From NCBI RefSeq assembly GCF_030316825.1, contig NZ_JASZYU010000001.1, positions 2,046,001-2,110,000 of the forward strand: a stretch of 64,000 bases of DNA, given 5' to 3'. The position numbers were made by a program, and so were the translations under genes. The notes beneath the pieces are model-generated. The model had not been told where the DNA came from. It searched no databases and saw nothing but the letters and a program-made list of their open reading frames with translations. The DNA comes from Variovorax fucosicus (GTDB lineage Bacteria; Pseudomonadota; Gammaproteobacteria; Burkholderiales; Burkholderiaceae_C). This document shows, in pieces, positions 16,084 to 25,831 of this stretch (positions are counted from its first letter, which is position 1; each line of letters starts with the position of its first letter).

Positions 16084-17172
16084 TCAGACCCGTCCGAATG
16101 CGAAACCGGTTGCGTCGGCAGTGCCTTCGACTTCGTCGATCACGCGCAGCAGCGGCGTGAGCTGCGCATAGCGCGCGGCGGTGGTGCGGATGTAGCGGAT
16201 GAAGCGCGGCGTGTCGGCCAGGTATTTGGGCTTGCCATCGCGCAGCGTCAGCCGCGCGAAGATGCCGGCCACCTTCAGATGGCGCTGCAGGCCCATCCAT
16301 TCCACCGCACGGTAGAAGCTGCCGAAGTCGTCGTCCACCGGCAGCTTCGCGCGGCGCGCCGCTTCCCAGTAACGCACGGTGACGTCGAGCACGAACTCCT
16401 CGTCCCAGCTCAGGAAGGCGTCGCGCAGCAGGCTGGCAATGTCGTAGCTGATCGGGCCATAGGTCGCGTCCTGGAAATCGAGCACGCCCAGCCCGCCGTC
16501 GGCGCCGACCATCAGGTTGCGCGGCATGTAGTCGCGGTGCACGTACACGCTGGCCGACGCGAGGTTGGTTTCGACGATCTGGCGGAACGCCCGGTCAAGC
16601 CGCTCCTTCAGCATGCCCTCGACCGCGACGCCGCGGTACTTGCCCAGATACCACTCTGGAAACAGCGACAGCTCACGCTCGAGCAGCGCCCGGTCGTAGG
16701 GCGGCAGCACGCCAGGCTTGGACGCGAGCTGCCAGCGGATCAGTGCGTCGATTGCCTCCAGGTAGTGCGGTAGGTTCGCCTCGGGCCGGGCCGGGTCGAT
16801 CACGTCGAGCAGGGTCTGCGTGCCGAGGTCGTCCAGCAGCAGGAAGCCGTCGGCCTGGTGCCAGTCGAGCACCTGCGGGGCCTTGACACCCGCCTCGGCC
16901 ATCAGTTGCGCGACCTGCACAAAGGGAGCGCTGTTTTCCTTGTCTGGAGGCGCGTCCATCACGATCCGGGTGCCCACTGCGACATCGTTGCTGTCGACGC
17001 GAAAATAGCGCCGGAAGCTGGCGTCGGCCGACGCCAGCCGCACCGATTCGGGCAGCAGCCGCTGGGCCGGCGCGATGGCCGTCAGCCAGCGTTCGAACGC
17101 CACGGCGCGGGCCGGGTCGCTCCAGGAGATGGGCGGGGCGAGGCCGGCGGCCGGTGGCGGGGGTGCTGTCAT
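16084..17172 (-). CDS. amgK: N-acetylmuramate/N-acetylglucosamine kinase AmgK-like phosphotransferase
   Basis: 362 residues, APH-kinase fold. N-lobe ASFRRYFRV and TRIVMDAPPDKE are typical of AmgK; the catalytic loop is VYVHRDYMPRNLMV and the metal motif VLDFQDA. AmgK phosphorylates MurNAc/GlcNAc at C1 for peptidoglycan recycling through MurU, bypassing de novo UDP-MurNAc synthesis and its fosfomycin target. Its place back to back with lptD is the usual proteobacterial arrangement. A MurU-like partner lies 22 kb away at 39358–40107 instead of adjacent. Confidence 0.88.
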   Translation of the reverse strand: MTAPPPPAAGLAPPISWSDPARAVAFERWLTAIAPAQRLLPESVRLASADASFRRYFRVDSNDVAVGTRIVMDAPPDKENSAPFVQVAQLMAEAGVKAPQVLDWHQADGFLLLDDLGTQTLLDVIDPARPEANLPHYLEAIDALIRWQLASKPGVLPPYDRALLERELSLFPEWYLGKYRGVAVEGMLKERLDRAFRQIVETNLASASVYVHRDYMPRNLMVGADGGLGVLDFQDATYGPISYDIASLLRDAFLSWDEEFVLDVTVRYWEAARRAKLPVDDDFGSFYRAVEWMGLQRHLKVAGIFARLTLRDGKPKYLADTPRFIRYIRTTAARYAQLTPLLRVIDEVEGTADATGFAFGRV

Positions 17173-17272
17173 GGATAATCGATTCTACAAATGCAAGCCG
17201 GCTCCGGCCGACCCCTTGCCCCCTCCGGCCGCGCTGCGCCGCTCTTGCCCGACCTTCTTGTTGCCTGTGCCG

Positions 17273-19663
17273 ATGCCTGATCTGACCCGCGCTACCCGGC
17301 GCCGGTGCCGCCCTCCGCTGCCGCTGGCTGTGCTTTCGCTCGCGTTGCTGCATGCCCATGGCGCCGCAGCACAGGGCGCAGACTTCGATGCGCCGCTGAC
17401 ACTCAAGCGCACCCCCCAGCTGCAGGAAACGCTGCCAAAAACGATGCGCGGCGAGCAGTCGAGCTTCATCACCGGCGACAAGATCACGGGCCGGCCCGAT
17501 CTGGAAACCGTGGTCACCGGCAATGCCTCGCTGCGCCGCGGCGACACCGTGATCAACGCCGACCGGCTCGAATACGACCAGCCCGGCGATCTTGCCAAGG
17601 CCACCGGCCACGTGCGCGTGAACCAGGCCGGCAATGTGTACGAGGGGCCGGAACTCGAACTCAAGGTCGAGAGCTTCGAAGGCTTCTTCAACAATGTGCG
17701 CTACCGCTTTCTCGCCACCGGCGGCCACGGCGACGCGCAGCGCATCGACTTCGTCGACGAGTCCCGCTCGATTGCGCGGCAGGCCACCTACACCACCTGC
17801 CGGCGCGAAGATTTTCCGGGCTGGGTGCCGGCCTGGATGCTGAGTGCGACCACGCTCAACACCGACACCGAAGAAAACGTCGGCGTGGCCGAGAACGCGC
17901 AGCTCACTTTCATGGGCCTGAGCACACCGCCCTTTCCGAGCCTGAGCTTTCCGCTCAGCAGCGCGCGCAAGAGCGGTTTCCTGCCGCCGACGATCGGGGT
18001 CGACAACATCAACGGCATCGAGGTCACGCAGCCGTACTACTGGAACATCGCACCGAACCGCGATGCCACCTTCACCCCGACGGTGATGAGCAAGCGCGGC
18101 GTGAACCTGAGCAACGATTTCCGCTATCTCGAAAAGGGCTACAGCGGCGAGATCCGGTTCGACTACATGCCGAGCGACACGCTGCGCAGCCGCGACCGCT
18201 GGGGCATCTGGGCCCACCACTCCCAGACCTTCGACCCTAAGCCTTTCGGCCTCGATTCGCTGAGCGCTTCGCTCAGCCTCAACCGCGTGAGCGACGACGA
18301 TTACTGGCGCGACTTCACACGCACGCCGTCGCTCACCCAGCGCCTGCTCGCGAGCGAGGCATCGCTCAACTGGAGCAAGGGTGACTGGAGCGGCCAGGCG
18401 CGCGCCTTGCAGTACCAGACGCTCAAGTACGACCTGTCGCCGATCACGCCGCCCTACGACCGCCTGCCGCAGATCACCGCCAACTACAACAAGTACGACT
18501 GGCACGGCTTCGACATCACGCTCAACACCGACTACACGCGCTTCAGTGGCGACCCGTTGGTGCAGCTCCAGCCCAATGCCGAGCGGGTCTACGCGCTGGC
18601 GGCGATCAGTCGGCCGTTCCTGACGCCCGGCACCTTCATCATTCCGAAGCTCCAGCTGCACACCCGCGCCTACCAGTTCGATGCGCCGCTTTCCACCGGC
18701 GCCAGCTCGGCCAGCAGCACGGTGCCGACCTTCAGCCTCGACAGCGGCCTGATCTTCGAGCGTGACGCAAGCTTCTTCGGCCGCTCGTTCCGCCAGACCC
18801 TCGAGCCACGCGCGTTCTACGTCTACACGCCCTACCGCAACCAGAGCGTCATTCCGGTGTACGACACCGCGGCGAACGATTTCAACTTCGCCACGATCTA
18901 TACCGAAAACGCGTTCTCGGGCAACGACCGCATTGCCGACAACAACCTGCTCACGCTGGGCGTCACTTCTCGCCTGATCGATCCGGACACCGGCGCCGAG
19001 GCAGCCCGCTTCGGCATCGCGCAGCGGCTCCGGTTCGCCGATCAGAAGGTCCAGCTGCCCGGCGTTGCACCGGTGACCGACCGGGTCAGCGACCTGCTGC
19101 TCGGCGCCCAGATCAACTGGACGCCAAAGTGGAGCGTCGACACGACGATCCAGTACAACCCCGACACCCAGACCTCGACGCGCAACACCGTCGGTGTGCG
19201 CTACAGCCCGGGGCCCTACCGCACCATCAGCGCGGCCTACCGCTTCCAGGCCGATTCGAGCGTGGGCGCGGGCGACGGCAACAAGTCGATCGATATCGGC
19301 TGGCAGTGGCCGCTGAACGACCTGTGGGGTGACAAGGGCAAGGATCTCGGCCCCGGCAAGGGCCAGGGCGGTGGGCGTTGGTATTCGGTGGGCCGGCTCA
19401 ACTACAGCATGATCGACCGCAAGCTGACTGACGCCGTGGTCGGCGTCGAATACGACGGCTGCTGCTACATCGCGCGCGTGGTGCTGGAACGTCTGACCAC
19501 CGGCCAGGTCACAGCCAACAAGCGCATCATGTTCCAACTCGAGTTCGTCGGCTTTTCGAGCGTCGGTTCCAGCCCGATGCAGACCTTGCGAACCAACATC
19601 CCGCGCTACACGCCGCTGCGCCAGCCGGTTCCCGGCCCCAGCCGCTTTACCAATTACGACTGA
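17273..19663 (+). CDS. lptD: LPS-assembly protein LptD
   Basis: 796 residues from ATG 17273, giving a signal peptide that ends near HGAAAQG. An ATG at 17171 exists but would overlap the amgK start and add a non-signal leader. Residues ~55–170 form the LptA-like N-domain (VVTGNASLRRGDTVINADRLEYDQ); the rest is the 26-strand outer-membrane barrel. The late Cys pair (DGCCYIARVV) matches the conserved disulfide cysteines. It inserts LPS at the outer leaflet with LptE. It is followed after 11 nt by surA, its periplasmic chaperone. Confidence 0.95.
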   Translation: MPDLTRATRRRCRPPLPLAVLSLALLHAHGAAAQGADFDAPLTLKRTPQLQETLPKTMRGEQSSFITGDKITGRPDLETVVTGNASLRRGDTVINADRLEYDQPGDLAKATGHVRVNQAGNVYEGPELELKVESFEGFFNNVRYRFLATGGHGDAQRIDFVDESRSIARQATYTTCRREDFPGWVPAWMLSATTLNTDTEENVGVAENAQLTFMGLSTPPFPSLSFPLSSARKSGFLPPTIGVDNINGIEVTQPYYWNIAPNRDATFTPTVMSKRGVNLSNDFRYLEKGYSGEIRFDYMPSDTLRSRDRWGIWAHHSQTFDPKPFGLDSLSASLSLNRVSDDDYWRDFTRTPSLTQRLLASEASLNWSKGDWSGQARALQYQTLKYDLSPITPPYDRLPQITANYNKYDWHGFDITLNTDYTRFSGDPLVQLQPNAERVYALAAISRPFLTPGTFIIPKLQLHTRAYQFDAPLSTGASSASSTVPTFSLDSGLIFERDASFFGRSFRQTLEPRAFYVYTPYRNQSVIPVYDTAANDFNFATIYTENAFSGNDRIADNNLLTLGVTSRLIDPDTGAEAARFGIAQRLRFADQKVQLPGVAPVTDRVSDLLLGAQINWTPKWSVDTTIQYNPDTQTSTRNTVGVRYSPGPYRTISAAYRFQADSSVGAGDGNKSIDIGWQWPLNDLWGDKGKDLGPGKGQGGGRWYSVGRLNYSMIDRKLTDAVVGVEYDGCCYIARVVLERLTTGQVTANKRIMFQLEFVGFSSVGSSPMQTLRTNIPRYTPLRQPVPGPSRFTNYD

Positions 19664-19674
19664 GCATCTTCGCC

Positions 19675-21102
19675 ATGAAACACCTTCGCTCCACCCTCAC
19701 CCTGGCCGTCGTTGCGGCACTGGCCGCGGCGTCCGGCGCGCAGGCGCAAGGCTCCCGCCCCAATACCGCGAGCACCGCCAGCCGCGGCATCACCGACATC
19801 ATGCGGGCGCCCCAGCGTTTCGGCGCGGTGCCGCCGGCGCCACGTGCGCCCGCAGCACCCACGACGCAACGTGCCGCCGAGTACATCGTGGCACTGGTCA
19901 ATTCCGAACCGATCACCAATTCCGACGTGCAGCAGCGGGTGGCGCGCATCATCGAGCAGAACCCGGCCGAGGCCGGCAAGATCTCGCGCCCTGAACTGAA
20001 TTCGATGGTGCTCGAACGCCTGATCGGTGAACGCGCCCAGTTGCAGGTTGCCAAGGAACAGAACATCAAGGTCGACGATGTGGCGGTCGATCAGGCCGAG
20101 CAGACCGTGGCGCGGCAGAACCAGCTCACGGTGGAAGAGTTGCGCAAGCGGGTGGCGGCCGAGGGCCTGACGCAGGTGGAGTTCCGCCGAGACCTGCGCA
20201 ACCAGCTGCTGCTCACGCGTTTGCGCGAGCGCGAGGTGGAGCCGCGCGTGAAGATCAGCGACCTCGAAGTCGAGCAGTTCCTGCGCGACCAGCGCACCTC
20301 GCCCAATGCCGCGCTGGCACCCGACATCAACATCGCGCAAATCATGGTGGCCGTGCCAGAGGGCGCCAGCGACGCGCAGGTCGCCACGCTGCAGCAAAAG
20401 GCCCAGGGCATCGCGCAACGTGCGCGCAGTGGCGAGGATTTCGCCAAGCTCGCCACCGAACTGTCCGACTCGCCCGACAAGGCCAACGGCGGTGCGCTGG
20501 GATTGCGCAACGCCGAACGCTACCCGCCCCTGTTCGTCGAAGCGACGGCGTCGACCCCGGTGAACGGCGTGGCCGGTCCGGTGCGCTCGGGTGCGGGCTT
20601 CCATGTGCTCAAGGTGCTGGCCAAGGTGCAGGCCGGCGCGTCGGATGCCACCGTCACGCAAACCCAGGTGCGCCACATCCTGTTGCGCACCGATGCGCGC
20701 CTCAGCAACGAGCAGGCAGTGGCCAAGCTGGCGGAGTTCAAGCGCCGCATCCAGGGCGGCACGGCCGACTTTGCAGGGCTGGCACGCGACAACTCGCAGG
20801 ATGCCAGCGCCAAGGATGGCGGCGAACTCGGCTGGTCGCGTTCGGGCCAGTTCGTGCCCGAATTCGAGGATGCCATGAACCGCCTTGCGCCGGGCCAGAT
20901 CAGCGATCCGGTGGTGTCGCGTTTCGGCGTGCACCTGATCCAGGTCGAGGGCCGGCGCGAAAGCAAGCTCACGCCAGCCGAACAGCGCGAAGCCGCGCGC
21001 AACGCGCTGCGCGAGAAGCGTCTTGACGAAGCCTTCGACACCTGGTCGCAGGAAGTCCGCGCCCGCGCGTTTGTCGAGTTCCGCGAACCGCCGCAGTCTT
21101 GA
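19675..21102 (+). CDS. surA: Periplasmic chaperone and peptidyl-prolyl isomerase SurA
   Basis: 475 residues, with a signal peptide ending at SGAQAQ. The SurA N-domain follows (~70–210; [19 protein letters not shown]). Two parvulin domains come next: one at ~215–315 ([15 protein letters not shown] … [16 protein letters not shown]) and one at ~330–430 ([12 protein letters not shown] … [17 protein letters not shown]). Its clients are outer-membrane barrel proteins including LptD. Residues ~30–60 are a Pro/Ala/Arg-rich spacer longer than in E. coli. It overlaps rsmA by 4 nt; pdxA, often in between, is absent. Confidence 0.95.
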   Translation: MKHLRSTLTLAVVAALAAASGAQAQGSRPNTASTASRGITDIMRAPQRFGAVPPAPRAPAAPTTQRAAEYIVALVNSEPITNSDVQQRVARIIEQNPAEAGKISRPELNSMVLERLIGERAQLQVAKEQNIKVDDVAVDQAEQTVARQNQLTVEELRKRVAAEGLTQVEFRRDLRNQLLLTRLREREVEPRVKISDLEVEQFLRDQRTSPNAALAPDINIAQIMVAVPEGASDAQVATLQQKAQGIAQRARSGEDFAKLATELSDSPDKANGGALGLRNAERYPPLFVEATASTPVNGVAGPVRSGAGFHVLKVLAKVQAGASDATVTQTQVRHILLRTDARLSNEQAVAKLAEFKRRIQGGTADFAGLARDNSQDASAKDGGELGWSRSGQFVPEFEDAMNRLAPGQISDPVVSRFGVHLIQVEGRRESKLTPAEQREAARNALREKRLDEAFDTWSQEVRARAFVEFREPPQS

Positions 21103-21875
21103 AGCACATCGCGCGCAAGCGCTTCGGCCAGCATTTCCTGTCCGACGGCGGCATCATCGACGCGATCGTGCAGGCGATAGCGCCACAGCCGGGCGATGCG
21201 ATGGTCGAGATCGGGCCCGGGCTGGCCGCCCTTACGCAGCCGTTGGTCGAACGGCTCGGCCACCTCACCGTGATCGAACTCGACCGCGACCTGGCGGCGC
21301 GCCTGCGCGCCCATGCGCAACTGGAGGTGATCGAGTCCGACGTGCTCAGGGTCGACTTTGCAGCCCTCGCGGCACAGAAGGCGCCGGCCCCGTTGCGCGT
21401 GGTGGGCAACCTGCCCTACAACATCTCGACGCCGATCCTCTTTCACCTGCTCGGCTCTGCGCACCTCATCGCCGACCAGCACTTCATGCTGCAGAAGGAA
21501 GTGATCGACCGCATGGTGGCGCGCCCGGCCACTTCCGACTACAGCCGGCTCAGCGTGATGCTGCAGTGGCGCTATGCGATGGAAAACGTGCTGTTCGTGC
21601 CGCCCGAGAGCTTCGAGCCGCCGCCGCGGGTCGACAGCGCCGTGGTGCGCATGGTGCCGCTGGCCGAGCCGCCAGTGGTCGATGCGGCGCGCCTGGGCGA
21701 GATCGTGCAGGTCGCCTTCAGCCAGCGCCGCAAGATCATGCGGCACACGCTCGGCAAATGGCTGGAGACACACGGCTTTGCCGGCAGCTTCGATGTCCAG
21801 CGCCGGGCGGAAGAAGTGCCCGTGGCCGAGTACGTGGCGCTGGCACAAGCCGTCCCCCCAACAACCCGACGCTGA
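21099..21875 (+). CDS. rsmA: 16S rRNA (adenine-1518/1519-N6)-dimethyltransferase
   Basis: 258 residues from TTG 21099, overlapping the surA stop (TTGA). [18 protein letters not shown] is the KsgA/RsmA opening; [11 protein letters not shown] is the SAM loop; [15 protein letters not shown] carries the catalytic NLPY motif. It dimethylates two adenines in helix 45 of 16S rRNA. A strong terminator follows 4 nt after the stop. Confidence 0.95.
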   Translation: MKHIARKRFGQHFLSDGGIIDAIVQAIAPQPGDAMVEIGPGLAALTQPLVERLGHLTVIELDRDLAARLRAHAQLEVIESDVLRVDFAALAAQKAPAPLRVVGNLPYNISTPILFHLLGSAHLIADQHFMLQKEVIDRMVARPATSDYSRLSVMLQWRYAMENVLFVPPESFEPPPRVDSAVVRMVPLAEPPVVDAARLGEIVQVAFSQRRKIMRHTLGKWLETHGFAGSFDVQRRAEEVPVAEYVALAQAVPPTTRR

Positions 21876-21879
21876 AATG

Positions 21880-21909
21880 AAAAAAGCCCGTCATCGACGG
21901 GCTTTTTTC
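21880..21909. terminator. Bidirectional rho-independent terminator after rsmA
   Basis: The stem AAAAAAGCCCGTC (21880–21892) pairs with GACGGGCTTTTTT (21896–21908) around a 3-nt loop. A and T runs on both sides allow use from either strand. Confidence 0.92.
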
Positions 21910-21918
21910 TGTTCGTGA

Positions 21919-22008
21919 GGCGCCGTCGAACCGGCTTCGCCGGTCGACTGGCGCCGCCCCCGGCAGGGGGTTGGCGAAGCGGACACGAAGTGCCGCGCAG
22001 CCTGGGGG
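21919..22008 (-). repeat. Dispersed three-hairpin 3' element, copy 1
   Basis: Read on the minus strand, it starts 10 nt after the stop of the small ORF at 22019 and has the order CCCCCAGGC, hairpin A, hairpin B, hairpin C. A: GCGGCAC-TTC-GTGTCCGC. B: CCCCC-TGCC-GGGGG. C (21919–21955): outer stem GGCGCC/GGCGCC, middle GTCG/CGAC, inner CCGGC-GAA-GCCGG. It differs from the other three copies by paired substitutions in every segment of hairpin C. Confidence 0.88.
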
Positions 22009-22018
22009 CGAGCAACAG

Positions 22019-22234
22019 TTAAGCGGCGGCCAGCCAGTAGCCGGCGTTGAAAGGGCTGCTCATGCGCAGCGCCAGTGGCGAGACGTCGACCAACTTGTCG
22101 GTCGGCATTTTCTCGGCGTTGGGATCGGCGTTCAAGTCGATACCCGAGAGCACGTCTGTGCCCTGCGAAGCCTCGTTCGCCCGTTCTGCTTGGCTGGTGT
22201 GTGCAGAACGGGCTACAGAAAAGAATAGAAGCAC
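22019..22234 (-). CDS. Small ORF of unknown function after barstar (possible gene remnant)
   Basis: 71 codons from GTG 22234, overlapping the barstar end by 22 nt. It reads SGIDLNADPNAEKMPTDKL, then VDVSPLALRMSSPFNAGYWL, then AAA, compositionally protein-like and unlike a random high-GC frame. Its stop is followed, 10 nt on, by a dispersed element that elsewhere in the window always follows real gene ends. That context is the main support. It may be the 3' end of a gene cut by rearrangement, or a short peptide starting at ATG 22108. I recognise no family. Confidence 0.3.
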   Translation of the reverse strand: MLLFFSVARSAHTSQAERANEASQGTDVLSGIDLNADPNAEKMPTDKLVDVSPLALRMSSPFNAGYWLAAA

Positions 22235-22698
22235 CTGAACGGTATCTTCCGGTCTCCCCAGTAGTCGGAGGCGTCGCGGAAGATGTCGAGCAGCTGCTCG
22301 CGGGCTTCCTTGTCGAACTTGGCATTGGCCGGGATCTGCTCGAGCACGATCACGAAGCCGGGCTGCGGGCCCGATTTGTGCAACGGGTCGGTCATGCAGT
22401 CGTACAGCGCATCGAAGTTCTTGCCGAAGTGCGCCGGAAAGGTGAACTGCTGGGCGATCAGGTCGAGCACGTCCTGCTTGGTCTGGGCGTTGCCCAGATT
22501 GGCATACAGAAAGTGCTGGCCCGCCGAATGCGCCGCTTCCTGCAGGTCGCTCACGCGGAAGGCGCGAATCGACTGCACGATGTTCGGTCGCACGGCACGA
22601 AGGGATAAGGTCATCTCCGCTGGTCTTTCCATGGTTGTCGTCGTCATTTTTTCCAGGCGCTTCGGGGCGCCGCTCCAATCGAGTTCATCGCTGCTCAT
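22213..22698 (-). CDS. Barstar-family ribonuclease inhibitor
   Basis: 161 residues. The barstar core lies at about 65–155: QDVLDLIAQQFTFPAHF then GKNFDALYDCMTDPLHKSG is the inhibitory helix-loop that plugs the barnase active site, and LLDIFRDASDYWGDR precedes the last strand. An N-terminal ~45 residues extend the canonical 90-residue protein. It overlaps the barnase gene by 4 nt, so toxin and antidote are translationally coupled. It acts in the cytoplasm to protect against the RNase before export. Confidence 0.92.
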   Translation of the reverse strand: MSSDELDWSGAPKRLEKMTTTTMERPAEMTLSLRAVRPNIVQSIRAFRVSDLQEAAHSAGQHFLYANLGNAQTKQDVLDLIAQQFTFPAHFGKNFDALYDCMTDPLHKSGPQPGFVIVLEQIPANAKFDKEAREQLLDIFRDASDYWGDRKIPFRCFYSFL

Positions 22699-23108
22699 GG
22701 CACGATCCGCCGAAAGCTCGCGTAGTGGTCGGCCGTATACCAGCAGGCCACCGGTGTCGTGCGTTCGCCACCACAGACGATGCGCCGCGCACCGCGATCA
22801 CGCGAACCGGGGGTATCGACCGTGTATTCACGGTAGTGGCCACGCCGTTCCCGCGGCAGCAGTTGTTCGCGGTTGCCGAACACCGAGCCGTCTTTTTCAT
22901 GTCGGAAGGAACCACCGTTCAAAATGGCCGCGTAGGTTTTCTGCCCTTGCACCGGCAGTTCGGTCAACGCAATCGATTCCCGAACCGGCTGCCCGGCTTT
23001 GGTGCCGAACCACTCACGAGCCTGAACTCCGGTGCTCAACGCCACCAGCAACAAGCCGGTGATCGCAAAACTGGAAAAAGGGGACGTGTTCGGGGCGTTA
23101 GCCACCAT
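22695..23108 (-). CDS. Secreted barnase-type guanyl-specific ribonuclease
   Basis: 137 residues with a hydrophobic signal segment (FAITGLLLVALSTGVQA). The mature part is ~100 residues, as in the N1/T1 microbial RNases. Catalytic residues are placed as in barnase: Glu in YREYTVDTPG, Arg in ARRIVCGG and His in TADHYASF. It cleaves single-stranded RNA after G. Secretion plus a cytoplasmic inhibitor next door suggests export as a nutrient-scavenging or antagonistic RNase. Confidence 0.92.
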   Translation of the reverse strand: MVANAPNTSPFSSFAITGLLLVALSTGVQAREWFGTKAGQPVRESIALTELPVQGQKTYAAILNGGSFRHEKDGSVFGNREQLLPRERRGHYREYTVDTPGSRDRGARRIVCGGERTTPVACWYTADHYASFRRIVP

Positions 23109-23214
23109 GGAGCACCAGAAGGAAAAAGAGCGGAGCCGAATCAGGGATCAACCTTGGGGTTAACCCGCAAATTCAAGCCCGTGAGTGTGCACCAGCCTTG
23201 CCCAAATAGCAAGC

Positions 23215-23238
23215 GCCTGCCCAAGGAATGGGCAGGGC
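23215..23238 (-). terminator. Hairpin between maeB and the barnase gene (possible terminator)
   Basis: CCTGCCCA and TGGGCAGG arms enclose a 5-nt loop just beyond the maeB stop. The U tract on the minus-strand transcript is weak (CGCTTGCTATTTG), so termination may be partial. The rest of the gap shows no gene. Confidence 0.4.
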
Positions 23239-23289
23239 GAAGAGGGCGGTCCCTCGCAGCGAAGTTAGCGATTGCTGTCGGGAAAACGC

Positions 23290-25635
23290 TCAGCGATCGG
23301 CGTTGGCATCCGCAACGGTGAGTGCCGTCATGTTCACGATGCGGCGAACTGTTGCACTGGCGGTGAGAATATGCACAGGTTTGGCCGCGCCGAGCAGCAC
23401 CGGCCCGATCGCAATATTTCCGCCTGCCGCCGTTTTCAGCAGGTTGTAGGAAATATTGGCCGCGTCGATGTTCGGGAACACCAGCAGGTTGGCGTTGCCC
23501 GCCAGCGCGCTGTGCGGCATCACGATGGCGCGCTGCTTGCCATCGAGCGCCACGTCGCCGTGCATTTCGCCGTCGACCTCGAGCCACGGCGCCTGTTCGC
23601 GCAGCAGCGCCAGCGTCTTGCGCATCTTGATCGCGCTGGGCTGCTCGCTGGTGCCGAAGTTCGAATGCGACAGCAGCGCGGCCTTCGGCTTCAGGCCGAA
23701 GCGCATCATTTCCTCGGCCGCCATGGTGGTGATCTCGGCCAGCTCTTCCGGGGTCGGGTCGTAGTTGACATGGGTGTCGACCAGGAAGATCTGGCGATCG
23801 GGCAGCAGCAGGCCGTTCATGCAGGCATACACCGGCACGTCCTGCGGCGTGCTTTCGCAGCCGCCGGCGCGCTTGCCGATCACCTGGTCGATGTAGTGCA
23901 GGTGCGTCTGGGTGGTGCCCCAGGTGCCGCAGATCAGGCCGTCGACCTCGCCCTTGTGCAGCAGCATCGACCCGATCAGCGTCAGGCGGCGCCGCATCTC
24001 GATCTTGGCCGTTTGCACGGTCTGGCCCTTGCGCTCGGTCATGCGGTGGTAGGTCTGCCAGAAATCGCGGTAGCGGTGATCCTGCTCAACGTTGACGATG
24101 TCGTAGTCGAGCTCTTCCTTCAGGCGCAGGCCGAACTTTTCGATGCGCGCCGCGATGATGGCCGGGCGGCCGATCAGCGTCGGCCGGGCAATGCCCTCGT
24201 CGACCACGATCTGCACTGCGCGCAGCACGCGCTCCTCTTCGCCTTCGGCAAAAGCCACGCGCTTCTTGCTGGCGCGTTTGGCGGCATCGAAGATGGGTTT
24301 CATCGTCGTGCCCGACGCGTAGACGAAGCTCTGCAGGCGGTCGCGGTAGGCGTCCAGATCCTTGATCGGCCGGGTCGCCACACCGCTGTCTTCGGCGGCC
24401 TTGGCCACGGCCGGCGCGATCTTCATCATGAGCCGCGGATCGAACGGCTTCGGAATCAGGTATTCGGGGCCGAAGCTCAGCTTCTCGCCGACATAGGCGG
24501 CCGCCACACGCTCGCTCTGCTCGGCCTGGGCCAGGTCGGCAATCGCATGCACCGCAGCGATTTCCATCTCGTCGGTGATCGTGGTGGCGCCGCAATCGAG
24601 TGCGCCGCGGAAGATGTACGGGAAACACAGGACGTTGTTGACCTGGTTCGGGTAGTCGGTGCGGCCGGTGGCCATGATGACGTCGCCGCGCACCGCGTGC
24701 GCGTCTTCGGGCGCGATCTCGGGATTGGGATTGGCCAGCGCAAAGATCACCGGGTTGGGCGCCATCTTCGCCACCATCGCCGGCTTCAGCACGCCGCCGG
24801 CCGAGAGGCCGAGGAACACGTCCGCGCCCTCGATCACTTCGGCCAGCTTGCGCAGGTCGGTCTTTTGCATGTACTGGCGCTTGTCGTCGTCCATGAGCTC
24901 TTCGCGGCCTTCGTAGACCACGCCGGCCAGATCGGTCACGTAGACGTTCTCGCGCTTCAGGCCGACCTTGAGCAGCAGGTTCAGGCAGGCCAGCGCCGCG
25001 GCGCCGGCGCCCGAGGTGACGAGCTTGACCTTGGCGATGTCCTTGCCAGCGACCTTGAGACCGTTGACCATCGCCGCCGCCACCGTGATGGCCGTGCCGT
25101 GCTGGTCATCGTGGAACACCGGAATCTTCATGCGCTTGCGCAGTTCGCGCTCCACGTAGAAGCAGTCCGGCGCCTTGATGTCCTCGAGGTTGATCGCGCC
25201 GAAGGTCGGCTCCAGCGCGGCGATCACCTCGACCAGCTTGACCGGATCCTTCTCGTCGATCTCGATGTCGAACACATCGACGCCGGCGAACTTCTTGAAC
25301 AGCACGCCCTTGCCTTCCATCACCGGCTTGGAGGCCAGCGGGCCGATGTCGCCGAGGCCGAGCACCGCAGTGCCGTTGGTGATGACGCCCACCAGATTGC
25401 CCCGGGACGTGTACTTGAAGGCGTTGAGCGGATCCTTGACGATCTCCTCGCAGGGCGCTGCCACGCCGGGCGAGTAGGCCAGCGACAGATCGCGCTGGTT
25501 CACCATCTGCTTGGTCGCCGCGATGGCGATCTTGCCGGGCACCGGAAACTCGTGGTACTCGAGCGCCGCGAGGCGCAGTTCGGCGCGCTTGTCTTCGGCG
25601 CTGGGGGCAGTGGTGGTCGAGGCGGAATCGGACAT
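23290..25635 (-). CDS. maeB: NADP-dependent malic enzyme, MaeB type
   Basis: 781 residues. The N-terminal malic domain has [44 protein letters not shown] and the NADP site [15 protein letters not shown]. The C-terminal half is a phosphotransacetylase-like domain ([24 protein letters not shown] … [16 protein letters not shown]), which in MaeB is catalytically inactive and binds acetyl-CoA as regulator. It decarboxylates malate to pyruvate, making NADPH. ATG 25635 is chosen; upstream in-frame sequence is not conserved-looking. Confidence 0.95.
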   Translation of the reverse strand: MSDSASTTTAPSAEDKRAELRLAALEYHEFPVPGKIAIAATKQMVNQRDLSLAYSPGVAAPCEEIVKDPLNAFKYTSRGNLVGVITNGTAVLGLGDIGPLASKPVMEGKGVLFKKFAGVDVFDIEIDEKDPVKLVEVIAALEPTFGAINLEDIKAPDCFYVERELRKRMKIPVFHDDQHGTAITVAAAMVNGLKVAGKDIAKVKLVTSGAGAAALACLNLLLKVGLKRENVYVTDLAGVVYEGREELMDDDKRQYMQKTDLRKLAEVIEGADVFLGLSAGGVLKPAMVAKMAPNPVIFALANPNPEIAPEDAHAVRGDVIMATGRTDYPNQVNNVLCFPYIFRGALDCGATTITDEMEIAAVHAIADLAQAEQSERVAAAYVGEKLSFGPEYLIPKPFDPRLMMKIAPAVAKAAEDSGVATRPIKDLDAYRDRLQSFVYASGTTMKPIFDAAKRASKKRVAFAEGEEERVLRAVQIVVDEGIARPTLIGRPAIIAARIEKFGLRLKEELDYDIVNVEQDHRYRDFWQTYHRMTERKGQTVQTAKIEMRRRLTLIGSMLLHKGEVDGLICGTWGTTQTHLHYIDQVIGKRAGGCESTPQDVPVYACMNGLLLPDRQIFLVDTHVNYDPTPEELAEITTMAAEEMMRFGLKPKAALLSHSNFGTSEQPSAIKMRKTLALLREQAPWLEVDGEMHGDVALDGKQRAIVMPHSALAGNANLLVFPNIDAANISYNLLKTAAGGNIAIGPVLLGAAKPVHILTASATVRRIVNMTALTVADANADR

Positions 25636-25831
25636 GGGCAACTGGCTCCGGCTGTCGCTGGCGCGCGTCGAATGGCGCGTCCGCGACACTGTTGTAGGGG
25701 GCGCGATTGTAGACCCGGGGCCTGGCGGCATAGGCTGCATGGCCGGCCTGCCCGGCCGCCAAAAAGCCGGCGAAGGCCGGCGCCAATGTGGCAATATGCC
25801 CCCGCCCAGAACAACCTGACGAGGAGAAGCC

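Noticed and set aside
17171-17272. Upstream ATG for lptD
   Set aside because: It overlaps the divergent amgK start and pushes the signal peptide away from the N-terminus; ATG 17273 gives a normal signal peptide.
16673-19537. 954-residue minus-strand ORF
   Set aside because: Antisense of lptD; composition rich in Val/Ala/Arg/His as expected of a shadow frame.
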